From Priapulus caudatus (taxonomy: Eukaryota > Priapulida > Priapulimorpha > Priapulimorphida > Priapulidae): a stretch of DNA of 30,810 bases. The stretch spans positions 23,366 through 54,175 of the forward strand of contig NW_014578079.1 in assembly GCF_000485595.1 (NCBI RefSeq), read 5' to 3'. Shown piece after piece: positions 1 to 9,738 of this stretch; the first letter of the stretch is position 1; the number at the start of each line of letters is the position of its first letter. The notes beneath the pieces are model-generated. The model worked only from the letters and a program-made list of their open reading frames with translations, made no database searches and was not told the origin of the DNA. Position numbers and translations under genes: made by a program.

Positions 1-29
1 AATTATATTTATAAAATTAATTGACTCAC

Positions 30-234
30 CTATATATCCTGGCGTCCTGTACGAATCCGATGTAAAATGTTTTGTACAAATAGCAGCCCACTTTCCTGGT
101 TCCCATAGTTTTGTCGTGCCCGGTTCAAGACGTTTAATGGCAACCTGCCACTTCAATTTAAGGTCTGGATCCTTAGGAAAGGTGTGACACCCTGTTCTAC
201 TGTTGCAGAGTGGCACAGCACAGTATAGAGGCAT
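30..234 (-). CDS. THAP-domain protein, first exon
   Basis: Reading the minus strand from the ATG at 234, 68 codons plus one base run to a consensus donor (G|GTGAGT) at 30/29. The protein begins MPLYCAVPLC and carries the C2CH zinc pattern of a THAP DNA-binding domain: C-x4-C near residues 5-10, the conserved Trp and Pro in the middle, and C-x2-H (ICTKHF) near residue 55. The later exons would lie left of the window, so the C-terminal partner domain is unknown. The exon has exactly the same length and end phase (205 bp, phase 1) as the THAP exon of the transposase at 21976-22180, although the sequences differ. It could therefore belong to another THAP transposon or to a host gene derived from one. 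The domain call is firm; gene identity is not. Confidence 0.85.
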
Positions 235-764
235 TTTCCACTGTAAAAATACTCAATTGATAGTGAAATACTGAACCAAGAAGTAAACAGAGGAAGTTCC
301 TATAAAACAGTGCTGCCGCCCTGGTGGATAGTACGCTGCTGTTCCCTATTGTCTTGATGTGCAAACCTCCAAGCAAAAAAAAAAAAGCAAAAAAACCAAG
401 AGCATCAATAGTGCTGTATAATAGTTTTTAAAGTTGATGCTTTTTGTTTTGCATAATATATTGTTGGTTAACCTTTTGAACCCTGAGCTCCCCAGCGTTA
501 TATGACCCTGACCCTGAGCTCCCCAGCAAAAATTACGAAAAATGTTCAAATTGTTTTTTATTGCTGAAAATGAACTTATCCTACAAATAAAAACATAATG
601 TAACATAAAAATAGCTTTTTTATTGTTATTTTGCACTTCTGCAATATTTTGGGAGTTTTAAAGGCCCCCTATTTTTGCCCCTGTTTTCTCACATTCAAAC
701 TACTGTATAAAAGTGCAGCCTAACAACCAGTGTTAGCATAAATGTACAAAACAGATGTCACACC

Positions 765-2816
765 TTATCTCCAGTACTGAACTAAGGTGTGGGAAGTCCT
801 GAAGCAGTTTTCATTTCCACTTGCAATACATAAGAAGACGTCACATGCTGCACACTTATAAACAGTTTTTCGTTGAGTTGGCAAATCCTTATTTGGCGCA
901 TTTGGGATTGCTTCTCTGGCTTTCTTGTACCTCTCAATGCAGACAACACACTTGTTGTATTCAGTTGCACCCACTGCACGCTCTGCTAGGTGAATTGGAT
1001 TATCACCATGATTTATCAGACGGCTTTGGCTTGCAGATTCTAGACTACGGCCACGGACGACTGGGCTAGGGCATCGATAATCACCGACTAGTTCGTTACA
1101 CACTTGTTCAAGAAACATGTTGAATGTAACTGTTCTCCTTCCAGCAACTTGGTGACAGAGTATTATGGATTACGTAGCAGTTGAATACGGCCCACATAAA
1201 AAAATTCATGACCAGTCTGCGAGGCCAACGATAGTGCCGCCGGCGTTGATGCAACTTTGCCAGCTGGTCATTTTTGTCGATGCCACCCATATACATGTTG
1301 TAACGTTTCACTGCTTTCGCGCACTGAATCTCTATTCTCCTGTGTGTCGTGGCATCATATCGCAGAACGGTTTCATCTAATGCTGATACGTGTGCTGTTG
1401 TCAAGAAATATAGGCTTTTTATCGCCCCACACTATAGCCGCCACCTTTCCGTTATAGACTAACACTGACGTCCCGTGATCCATTTTTTTCTTTGAGTGTT
1501 TTTGGAAATCTCTTTCTACCCTTGACAATAGTTCCACAACATAACACACCTATAGTCAGCAGATATTCAGCCAAATTAACACCACTATAGAACCGATCTT
1601 GGTACAGGCTATAATTCTGGTTGCCGAAATGTGTACAAAGTCTGACAACGACGTTACCTGTAGCTCCCAAGTCAACTATGGTGTTCGGGTCATCAACTTT
1701 GCCGGTATACACTTCTGCATCAACAATATATCCTGTTTTACTTTCGCAAAGTATAAAGCACTTTATACCCCACTTGATTGGTTTAGACTTTATATAGTGC
1801 TTGATAGACAGGGAATTTTTTGTCGGTATCATTCCCTCGTCTAACGATAGCTCCTGTTCCGGAACATAGAAGTGACGAAATATCTCGAGTAAGTAAGTGA
1901 GCACAGGTCGGACTTTGTAAATCTTGTCTGTCTTGTCTAAAATAGGACTGTTTTCATCAACGCAGTGCAGAAATCTCCAAATAGCAAGAAAACGATAGTC
2001 ATTACTTGCGTAAATCCTGGCGTTTCAGTAAGAAGACAATTTTTTTGTCCGCCAATACTGCTCATAGCGATTCTTGTGTACTAGCATTTCCATCGCTATA
2101 CGTAAACCAAAAAATGCCTTCATCTCCTCTACAGTTACAGGAGCGAAGGTCTTGGCTGCATAATTATGTGGTGTTGCAATTTTTACATACTGTGCTTGCC
2201 TGTTTGTCTCGTCGACAAACAACTGCCACACGTCATCAGTCCAAAATAATTTGAGACATCTGACTGGCGTTGTCTCATTATCAAAAATATTGGGTAAGTT
2301 TCTGTCACCAGGGTTTATATTTGGAGAGAAAACAGGCTCATTGTGTGTAGCAGGATCTTTTGTCCAATCGTCTACCAAAAGCTGGTCATTATTGTGACCA
2401 CCGCCACGACGGCCGCAACGACCTCCATCGCCTGCTCCACGACCACGAGCCTCTCTCCGTGGTCCACCGCCACCCCTTGCTCCACGTTGACCACGGGCAC
2501 GAACTGGCCTTTCTCTTATTCTAACACCCCTCCTAGCACGTGGAGAGGGAGGGGGAGTGGGGCTACGCCAATTGTCATCTACCCCAGCCGCCAAATTGTC
2601 ATTGCCTCCACCATCTGACATATCCGAATGCGAAGAAGTTGCAGAAAGACTATTATTACTAGTAGTAGTAGTAGGATTAGTATTTCTCACGCTATCGGAG
2701 TCACTTTCTGACTGAAAATCATCGCTGTGATCATATTGCTGTGCGCCAATATCCTCATCCAAGTCTGACACATCAAGCAGCGCAACTACTTGATCAAGTG
2801 TAAACCTTCGTTTCAT
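765..2816 (-). pseudogene. piggyBac transposase (PGBD-like), broken by a stop and two frameshifts
   Basis: This is a DDE_Tnp_1_7 family transposase that would cut and paste the surrounding element at TTAA. The start is taken as the ATG at 2816 (MKRRFTLDQVVALL). An acidic Ser/Asp-rich stretch follows, then a strongly Arg/Gly-rich disordered segment (about 2430-2560), then the catalytic region. The acidic positions expected of the family are visible: Asp in SLDEGMIPTKN (about 1840), Asp in YQDRFYSG (about 1585) and Asp in GGIDKNDQL (about 1280). The C-terminus holds the cysteine-rich zinc-binding domain (CVVC...CAAC...C...H, about 800-960). Breaks: an in-frame TGA at 2025-2027 with the same frame open on both sides, a frame change between about 1405 and 1452, and another near 1120-1150. 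The total coding length is close to that of a full-length piggyBac transposase, so the decay seems to be point mutations rather than a large deletion. Confidence 0.85.
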
Positions 2817-2979
2817 TATTTTGCTCCTTTTTGACAACAAAAAACGATAAAAACGCTCTGAATTTGCCGAAATTTTCCCTGAAATCTTTCAATCCGGAAG
2901 GAAACCGCACTAATATGTAAACAGAACGCTGATTGGCTGCATACAGTGCATGGCTAGCCAAACAAACAGCGCGACACAT

Positions 2980-3039
2980 GCAAGCCGAAATATCGGCATC
3001 TCGGGTTATTGTATTATGTGCGCAAGCCAAAATATCGGC
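2980..3039. repeat. two 18-bp subterminal near-palindromes of the piggyBac element
   Basis: GCAAGCCGAAATATCGGC at 2980-2997 recurs as GCAAGCCAAAATATCGGC at 3022-3039 (17 of 18 bases). Each unit is self-complementary around AATATC. Such internal repeats next to the terminal inverted repeat usually serve as transposase-binding sites. Confidence 0.6.
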
Positions 3040-3061
3040 TTCCAGGGTTCAAATGGTAAAA

Positions 3062-4042
3062 GGGGTGGACACACTAGCCGATTTTTCGTGCGGTCGAGCC
3101 GGCCAACTCAGCCGGCCGGCGAGACCGCATGAAAAATCGACTAGTGTGTCTAGTCTCCCAGTCGCAGTCGCGGTCGATTTTCGAGCCGGCCGTATCAATC
3201 ATGTTTGATAATTATTTAGGCCGGCCGGCTGCAATCGCTTAGTGTGCCCGGGTCTGTGATTTAGTCGGCCGATTGTACAATTTATCAGCCAATCAAATCA
3301 TAATTAGTTGTCACATGCAGGGTTGTAGGTCTCGAGGCCGGTCTTGGCCTCGAGACCGGCCTCGAGACCGTTTTCCTTGGTCTCGGTCTCGGTCTTGGCC
3401 TCTGAGTGCAATGACTCGGACTCGGACTCAGACTCGAGCTTTCCGGACTTGAGGACTCGGGTCGAGGCCGGCTCGAGGCCACTAAATACATAGTACACAA
3501 CTGTACATATTGTAACACGCAGTTTACAAGAATTTAAAACTAAAACTCCTAGGTTTTCTAGATACACGGTCTAATCTTGTAACGTTTTCAGTGGCTCGAT
3601 TAAGATTCTTGTCCTTTTGGTTTGAATCTGCTATCACTTCGTCCCTTTTCGCTTTTTCTACCACTTCTTTCTCTTCTTCTACCACTTTGAAGGGACTAGC
3701 ACTCTCATTTGGTTCAACAAGCCATGTCATTCTCGTAAAACACAAATGGATCCGTTACTTTGACACGTTTCGTATGACTCGTCTCTGTTTTCGGCTGACT
3801 ATACATTTTCGAATGTCTACGATGCACTGTTGCGATTTTTCCTATTTTTCCCTTTTTTCCTTTTCCTTTTTTCCCGATTTGTTCCCTTTTTTAGATTTTT
3901 TCCCTTTCTTTTATCAAAACTGAACTCGGACTCGGGTGGCGCGGACTCGGGTGGCGCAGACTCGGACTCAGACTCGGCCGCGTAGTGTGTCCGCAGAGCT
4001 CCAGACTCAGCTGCATGAAAAATTGGCTAGTGTGTCCACCCC
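3062..4042. mobile_element. TTAA-flanked non-autonomous foldback element
   Basis: The terminal inverted repeat starts GGGGTGGACACACTAGCC at both ends (3062-3087 and 4042-4017, 25 of 26 bases matching). It is followed by TTAA on the right (4043-4046) and TAAAA on the left. No coding sequence is recognisable. The inside is built of GGCCGGCCGGC palindromes, GGTCTC/GAGGCC and GACTCGG repeats, and a T-rich tract (about 3835-3915). The motif TAGTGTG(T/C) recurs near 3139, 3240, 3984 and 4028 and inverted near 3070, which looks like reiterated subterminal sites. A TTAA target suggests mobilisation by a piggyBac-type transposase. Confidence 0.65.
3320..3485. repeat. GGTCTCGAGGCC / GACTCGGA simple-repeat tract
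   Basis: Dense alternation of GGTCTCGAGGCC-type palindromes and GACTCGG hexamer-like units, inside the foldback element. A second, shorter GACTCGG cluster is at about 3925-3980. The long Arg/Ser/Pro-rich and Glu-rich open frames across this tract are low-complexity artefacts. Confidence 0.6.
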
Positions 4043-4046
4043 TTAA

Positions 4047-4423
4047 CACAAGGTGTACTCATGGCACCAAAATTCCTCAAAGCATAAGAAATGTACAGTG
4101 CCCACCGACACGTAGAAATAACGATCTCGCGTAATACATTGGTAGATTGATACGGGCTGAAGTAATAATTTGACATTAATTGGACCTGAACTGTGTTAAA
4201 GCCAATCATATGTCACACTACAGTCTTACTTCATTCATTTACAGAAATAATTTATCTAATGAGTTACGTGCACGACAGAGACTTTGACGTAAGGTCTCGA
4301 GATAGACTCGCATATATGCCGTATGTGTCAATCTATAGGGTTAGACTGCAGGGGTGTGTGACATCGACAATGAGTTTGCTGTGAACACTGGGTTAATTTC
4401 CTAACAACTACTACTACTACTAC
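4047..4423. other. no gene seen
   Basis: AT-rich sequence between two mobile elements. I see no domain-bearing frame, no splice-linked exons and no inverted ends. It finishes in a short (ACT)n run that forms the left target site of the next element. Confidence 0.5.
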
Positions 4424-4950
4424 CAGGGGCGTAGCCAGTATGTAGCACTGTAGGCCCGGGCCTACACTTTTTTTGGCCAAGTTATCTTTTTTTTTTAAAC
4501 ACCCATAATTCAAATCCATAAGCTTGCTGGACGTGTTTAAGGGTCTAGGCAGGAAAAACTATTGAAATGAACGTAGCAAGAATATGGCTAAATTAGGTGA
4601 CCTATTCTTCTGTCATCTAGGCTGTCATTTCTATCGCGTGCCGTTTCATTCAACACTCTACCCGCCGAAAAAGACTTGGATCCGATCTTGTCAGTTTTTT
4701 AACATTTTAACTCGTTCGTAACACTATTTTAACTCGTTTGTGTTTTTTGGGTTTAAAAGTGATATTGAATGAGGTGTCTCAAGTTAGCAAGAGGCCAGGG
4801 AACCAGAATGAACACTCGGGAAGGGCCGTTTCCGGCCATCTGGAGGGTTTGTAAAACCAAAATTTTTCTTGTGCGCTCCGCGCCAACCGATGGTGGCGCT
4901 CCGCTCAGATAGTCGTGCCTACAACTTTGAAAATCCTGGCTACGCCCCTG
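4424..4950. mobile_element. 527-bp non-autonomous hAT-like element
   Basis: The ends are perfect 15-bp inverted repeats, CAGGGGCGTAGCCAG at 4424 and its complement ending at 4950. CAGGGGCGTAGCCAG-type ends are common in hAT elements of animals. The 8 bases on each side are identical (ACTACTAC, 4416-4423 and 4951-4958), the duplication size typical of hAT. The target is an (ACT)n microsatellite, so the exact size of the duplication cannot be proven. There is no transposase inside. Confidence 0.75.
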
Positions 4951-4985
4951 ACTACTACTACTACTAATAATAATAATAATAATAA
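4951..4985. repeat. (ACT)n/(AAT)n microsatellite
   Basis: ACT repeats pass directly into AAT repeats at about 4965. The ACT part continues on the far side of the hAT-like element (about 4407-4423), so the element split an older microsatellite. Confidence 0.8.
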
Positions 4986-5152
4986 GATGGGCATAACACG
5001 AATAACAATTAAAAAAATGCAAAATTCCCTCCCCAAAAATAAAATATCCTCACAAAAAACGATTTGTGTGTGTATGTGCGTGTATTTGACTGTGTATCGT
5101 TTTTACTCAATCGCGATGAGACAAACGGCGTGGCGGGTAATTATTCTAGTGC

Positions 5153-6189
5153 TCACAATTCGTCATCAGCCTGATCACCATTAATACGATTCTCCTGAAT
5201 GTCCAGATTGTCCTCTGCCATAGCTCGTCGATTTGGTACACGCCTTGCTTTTCGTCCTCCATTTCTGTCCCTCGAATTGTACAGAAAATTTGCAATGGCC
5301 TCATTGATATCCTCCCTGGTGGCATCTTTAGTTTTTGGATTGTGCCGTACTGCTCCTGTAAAAGCAAGTAGGTCTGTGTGAAATTATTCCACAACGCTAG
5401 CCCTCTAAGCACTAATTAAATTCCTTCGCAGCTAACGCCCACAAAATGTAGAAGACCATACATTCCTAACTCAAGCTGAATGTGAACTTTTCTCATTTTC
5501 TGGGTAACAATAAATACAACTGAAAATTGGCAGGTGTGAATACATACAGACATATGAGATGATCCTTGTGAAGCATGGCTGTTTTAAGGCACTCGTTTAA
5601 TAATAAAATTGTGTCATGAAACAAATTAAAGGCCATTCATGCCACTTTTGACAACTGGATGAAATACATGCATGCCATAATTAAATCCTGTCCAAATTTT
5701 TGGAAATTCCATCTTGATATTTTCAACATATAGGTATTTTTCAAGTGAGGGATATTTTATCTGTAAGTCTATGGAGATCTCGCCGTTGGGGGTGCTATAA
5801 CCAGTTTTTCATGAACTTCACAGGCTTCTTATTCACATTTGTTACCACAAAACGTTTTAATTTTTGCACAGATTGTTGTTATATCATTGTATACAAATTA
5901 CTGTTCAGAAGTGGTTTGTACGTGTTTAAATTCTCGCAAGAAATAAATGAGCACAAGTATACAGAGGTGAAGCAGCCGTGAAAGGGGCTGTCCAGCTTCA
6001 ACAGTCAACAAACATTGATTGTGGCAAACCACACACATACTTACTCAGGATAACTTTAACTAAATGGAGTTTCTGGAACACTTCTTTGTCGTTAGCACCA
6101 GTCCAATTGTATCGACGAGCCAATTCTGCAGTCATGACCGTACTCATTGTAGCTTTTGTTGTACTGGCAATGTCCTTACCACCACCGAG
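5153..6189 (-). CDS. DUF4806-domain protein, last two exons
   Basis: Two minus-strand exons join in frame. The first is 6189-6045, after an acceptor CTTTCTTAG and ending A|GTAAGTA. The second is 5355-5153, after TTTTACAG and ending with TGA at 5155-5153. The combined ~116 residues begin LGGGKDIASTTKATM and contain MTAELARRYNWTG and HNPKTKDATREDINEAI. This matches my recollection of the DUF4806 pattern: a Leu-Gly-Gly start, a central tyr/trp-gly motif, then a lysine/arginine-rich helix. A basic tail (GGRKARRVPNRR) and an acidic end follow. The function of the domain is unknown; it is common in lineage-expanded, possibly transposon-derived genes of aquatic invertebrates and fish. I could not find its upstream exons. 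The zinc-finger exons at 6823-7759 lie on the same strand and could belong to the same gene, but no in-frame connection is visible. Confidence 0.6.
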
Positions 6190-6620
6190 CTAAGAAAGCT
6201 TTTGCACCTAAATATAAAATAAAATATGCTTTTGATTGTGCTGGATTGAGTTCAAAGCAATGGTATGTCGAGGTACTTCCACTTGCAGACCACTTTGCAA
6301 GCATACAGTTACTAGTAGTCGGGGATCATAAATATTGTATGCACACTTTTTAAAGCGATGAAATAGTGGCTACCTAATGAATCCACACCAAGTTGGCCAT
6401 TCATTCCACAGTACAGAGACATGCATCAGAAATAGCTTAACTTGGAGTGTCTCAGGTGAACTATATGTATTGTTATTCAACAACAGTGTTTGATTTCAAT
6501 TGAAAAGTTTGTTAAAATGGCATTTATCTTTGGGTGTGTAGGGTTCCATCTAAAGCAGAACAGCAAATTTCAGCATGCTACCTTGGACACGTTTATGGTC
6601 CTGTACTTTGACTTTCTGAC
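6190..6620. other. no gene seen (probable intron)
   Basis: AT-rich sequence between the DUF4806 exon and the zinc-finger gene piece. Stop codons are frequent in all frames and I recognise no domain. Confidence 0.4.
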
Positions 6621-6822
6621 TCAACATATTGGTTTTAGCATGCCCAATCCAGTGAAGTCCAGTGTCAAGTGCAATCTCTGCTTTACTATTAAATCATCCA
6701 TCTTATTTCCATGGTATTTTTCCACATTACGTACCAATTTCTTTGTCAAAACTTGGTCTTCCAAGGATGTCTCTAATGTTTGAACATCTTCAAGTGTCGA
6801 CAAGAGCAATGCTACTGGCAGA

Positions 6823-7759
6823 TCAATATCTACATCTAATGGTGTGTCCTTGTTCTGCCCTGCAACAGACAACTCCATCAAAACGTGTGGACGATGGCAC
6901 AGCACGTTCCACAGCGTGTGCGGCGGGCTTAAGGCACATATCAACATGTTCCTCAATCATGGTAGTTTTAAACATCTTGGCACACACTGGGCATTCAGCT
7001 ATAATAACTTCTGGTTGTGGATTCCTACGACATGACCGCTTTGGCTGAAAATATTTTGTCTGTATTAGGAAATACCCATGGCTACAGAAGTAATGTATTT
7101 CTTGCCTTTAGCTGTCTTAAAGCATGATAGTTCTATAGATTTTAATATAGAGAATTTACGACAATTTAATTGACCAGGTTTTTGTACTATGTTTTCAAAT
7201 AGGAAAAATATATTCATGCCTGAAATAGAATAAAATGTGTATCATATGCTTTCACTGATTACTAAATGCAGAGAAACTCAAGGTTTTTTACCAGGTCCGG
7301 CAATGAACTGTCCAAGTCACTGTCTACGTGCGGCAGTTTTCTTTTAGGTGGACGTGCTAGGTACTCGTTCATGCATGTCTGACCTTCCTGTATGTTAGAG
7401 CGATTTGAAGTGAATCCTTTGTGAAGCGTATGAACAATTGCCATTATGCACTTGAGCCATTTTTATATCACGGGCAATGAAAGAAATTATTCTAATAGGG
7501 AGTGTAAACAAATTACCGGTATCATCATAACTAAACAACTCAAATTGTACCAGTAATTAAGAACATAATTTACATATCATAACTAATTAGTGATGCAGCA
7601 TCATATGACAGTGGCATCTTGTGTTCTTCTATGGAGTAATCATTTTTATTCTACTGTAAATATTACCACTAGCTCGTCCTCTTCCTTTTCATTGTGCGTC
7701 ACCTTGTAGTGTTCACATAGCTGCTGAACAGGCACATCAGCGGCACAAATAGCACACTT
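6823..7759 (-). CDS. multi-exon zinc-finger protein piece (CxxC...H and UBZ-like C2HC fingers)
   Basis: Three minus-strand exons are each bounded by plausible splice sites and share phase 0. Exon 7759-7667 encodes KCAICAADVPVQQLCEHYKV and ends GTG|GTAATA. Exon 7387-7292 follows ACATACAG and ends CTG|GTAAAA, with a Lys/Arg patch and an acidic Asp/Ser run. The exon starting at 7044 follows ATTTTCAG and encodes ECPVCAKMFKTTMIEEHVDM-C, a C-x2-C...H-x3-C finger of the UBZ4/C2HC type. Its frame closes at TGA 6823-6825. The adjacent frame is open from about 6900 to 6621 (LETSLEDQVLTKKLVRN...), which may be a continuation after a 1-nt frameshift or another exon. Proteins with such paired fingers can be HECT-type E3 ligases (G2E3-like), but no HECT domain could be confirmed here. 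The first exon is not found. Confidence 0.5.
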
Positions 7760-8060
7760 CTATGTGCAGGAGTTGTATAGCGCATGCTCCTGTTTAACGT
7801 AAAACTAGTATTGGCTTATTGTATTTACATCTGGCTTACTATAATAATATGTATGAAATAGAACAATAGTGATGATTGATGGCTTGCACCTTTCTGCAAT
7901 TATAATTTATTCATCTTCATGAGTAAAGTAGTCAGAAATAAAACAAGTAAAGGTTTAAAGTTTAGTAAAAATAAAAGCATCATAACACAAATGTAATAAA
8001 TATGTGTGGTGCTTTGGATCTACATTCCTACATTATCTTTATAGCCACATTGCACCTACC
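7760..8060. other. no gene seen
   Basis: AT-rich spacer with several AATAAA-like strings on both strands. There is no domain-bearing frame and no clear repeat. Confidence 0.4.
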
Positions 8061-8345
8061 TCAGCTGACATCGGCTCTGAAGAAAGCTGAACGAGCGGAA
8101 TTATGTAAATGTACATCTTTGCCTTTATGCAGTGGGTGTCGGTAAGAAGTTTTGGGGGTGTAACCTTTGGCCCCAGGTGGTATCTCTAGCAGAGAGCTTT
8201 TTTCTTTACGCCCAGAGCGAATGTACAAGAGCCAGTTCCTTTTAGCCAGTTGTAGCCGATGAAAGTGGCTCTCTGCCACCAACTTGAATTCTTGATGGGA
8301 TAGTTCAGATCCAACGCCTACTGTTTTCAAGCCTAAAAAACCAAC
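8061..8345 (-). other. open frame of unknown origin fused to the LINE relic
   Basis: The minus frame stays open through this stretch (ending SARSAFFRADVS then a stop at 8061) and runs on through the palindromic block into the LINE. I do not recognise it. It lacks reverse-transcriptase motifs, so it is probably unrelated repeat DNA or 3' sequence joined to the truncated LINE by deletion or insertion rather than part of one protein. Confidence 0.3.
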
Positions 8346-8500
8346 ATGACAGATGTACACAAACACGACAAACATATAGTTGTACACAAGATGGCGTTGT
8401 GCAAGAGATGCGTTGTTCCCCGACCGCCGAGAGCGATTAAGCCGCGCACTTTTGCGGGACTGGGCGCACGCGACCGCGGGGTGTTGTATGTAGCATCTCG

Positions 8501-8567
8501 CGCTGCCCGCTATACGAATTTGCGCGCTGAAGGAGGGCGAGCGCGCGAATCCGTATAGCGGGCAGCG
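8501..8567. repeat. 28-bp GC-rich inverted repeat (hairpin), 11-nt loop
   Basis: The left arm 8501-8528 starts CGCTGCCCGCTATACG. The right arm 8540-8567 is its reverse complement at 26 of 28 positions. The loop is 8529-8539. It lies in a GC-rich island (about 8400-8580) in otherwise AT-rich DNA, exactly where LINE coding similarity stops (about 8578). Confidence 0.8.
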
Positions 8568-8577
8568 TAACATCGCG

Positions 8578-9110
8578 CAGTTTAATATATTACACACAGT
8601 TTTTTGATCAGTCACTACAGCATCATTCTCGACAAAAAATATATCCTGTCTGTCACATGCGTTTTTGCTAAGGAACGGCTTATTGGTGGGCCAAAATTCC
8701 TTGGATGTTGGGCCTCCTGCGCACCTTTCAAAGAAATATTCTCGTATTGCTGCCCTATTCGTAGAGGTGACTTTGTTACGTTGTTTCCTGAAGTTTTTGT
8801 TTGTTCTAGATCTTTCGAAAGTTCTGCGAAGTTTCTTCTTATAGTTTATTGCCTTTCTTAGCGCTCCGTTCATGAAGGGAGCTTTCGCTCTTCCATTTAC
8901 GTTCTTTGATCGGAATATGCTCGTCTATGATCTCAGCTGCTTATCCCGCATCCAGCATGCATCGTCCTCATCGTCGAAAATATCGGCCACATGCAAGGGT
9001 ACGGATGCGATGTTGCGGTTAAGTTCACATTCGTCTAAATTTTTGAAGCTACCGTAGAAGTGTTTCCTTTCTGATGTAGGCTGAAGTGTCATCTTCATAA
9101 CACTAGCCAC
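8578..9110 (-). pseudogene. LINE endonuclease-RT linker
   Basis: Two minus frames cover this piece: 9110-8925, and from the ATG at 8873 to about 8578. They contain a W-x-R-D motif, then ALRKAINYKKKLRRTFERS, YFFERC and SKEFWPTNKPFLSK. Between endonuclease and reverse transcriptase, CR1/L2-type elements have a basic helical linker with exactly these landmarks (Lys/Arg-rich helix, FW, KPF). A stop splits the two frames. The piece ends in ENDAVVTDQKTV, normally just before the RT domain. Confidence 0.7.
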
Positions 9111-9138
9111 TAGTCGGTGAACATCACTGAGGCCAGTA

Positions 9139-9605
9139 TCAACTACCAGTGTCCATATTGAAATTTAGGTCACCGAGGAAAATTACATTTTCGTACTTTG
9201 TGAGTATCGTGTCCACGTTTTTCGTAACACTTTCGATAAATACTTTGGGTGACTGTGCTGGTGGTCGGTAGCACGGCAGCACAAGCCACCTAGTATTCTT
9301 AATCTGAAGCTCAATATTCATGGCTTCAACTTTTTCAGGTTCCAATTCTATCAACCTTTGAGATGGGATATCTGATCTCACATAGACCATAATACCCCCA
9401 CCTCTACTATCTTGGGCCCTCCTGTAAAGTCGATAGTTGTCCACGTTGAATATCGCGTCTGAATATAAGTCATCAATTTTGGACTCCAATGACTAACACG
9501 TCCACGAGTTTTTGAAACAGCATGTCGGTCAGCATGACGTATTTCCTTATCATGCTGTTTATATTTAGCTGCGCGTATATAATATTATTACGATTTTCCA
9601 TGCGC
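9139..9605 (-). pseudogene. LINE endonuclease domain (EEP family), frameshifted
   Basis: This domain nicks target DNA for target-primed reverse transcription. Visible motifs are IIYAQLNINS near 9575 (catalytic Asn), VLVIG followed by a 1-nt frameshift and ESK-like KIDD near 9480-9500 (catalytic Glu region), RGGGIMVYVRSDI near 9380, YRPP near 9265, and GDLNFNMD near 9165 (Asp and Asn of the active site). The SDH end of the domain is not visible, so the tail is probably deleted at about 9110-9140. The frame change at about 9490 separates the first strand of the domain from the rest. Confidence 0.8.
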
Positions 9606-9738
9606 AACCGAACAAGTTAATCGAGGTAATTTTCATCTGTGTCTATTTGCTCTTATGGTGTGGCGTTCGCACATGTGAACTCCAAAGAGTTGTTTGGAGT
9701 ATCGATATCGATAGTGCTCGGGTCCACTGTGATTTGAC

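Larger units (their letters stand above)
472..3056 (-). mobile_element. piggyBac DNA transposon, decayed
   Basis: The left end is TTAA (468-471) followed by CCTTTTGAACCCTG. The right end, read inward on the minus strand, is CCATTTGAACCCTG, bordered outside by TAAA (3057-3060), a degenerate TTAA. These short inverted ends, the TTAA target preference and the piggyBac transposase inside fit the superfamily. Subterminal repeats are present at both ends: CCCTGAGCTCCCCAGC occurs twice at 481-530, and an 18-bp near-palindrome occurs twice at 2980-3039. About 290 bp between the left end and the transposase stop hold no other gene. Confidence 0.85.

Noticed and set aside
3285-3567. Long Arg/Ser/Pro-rich and Glu-rich frames as a protein
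   Set aside because: They are translations of GGTCTC/GACTCGG simple repeats in two frames at once, with no conserved feature.
6621-7000. HECT ligase domain downstream of the C2HC finger
   Set aside because: The expected GG-x-REFF and catalytic Cys motifs could not be found; only a loose similarity of spacing remains.
8061-8873. One continuous 270-aa protein
   Set aside because: Only the first ~100 codons match a LINE linker; the rest crosses the hairpin island and unrelated DNA, so the open frame is accidental.
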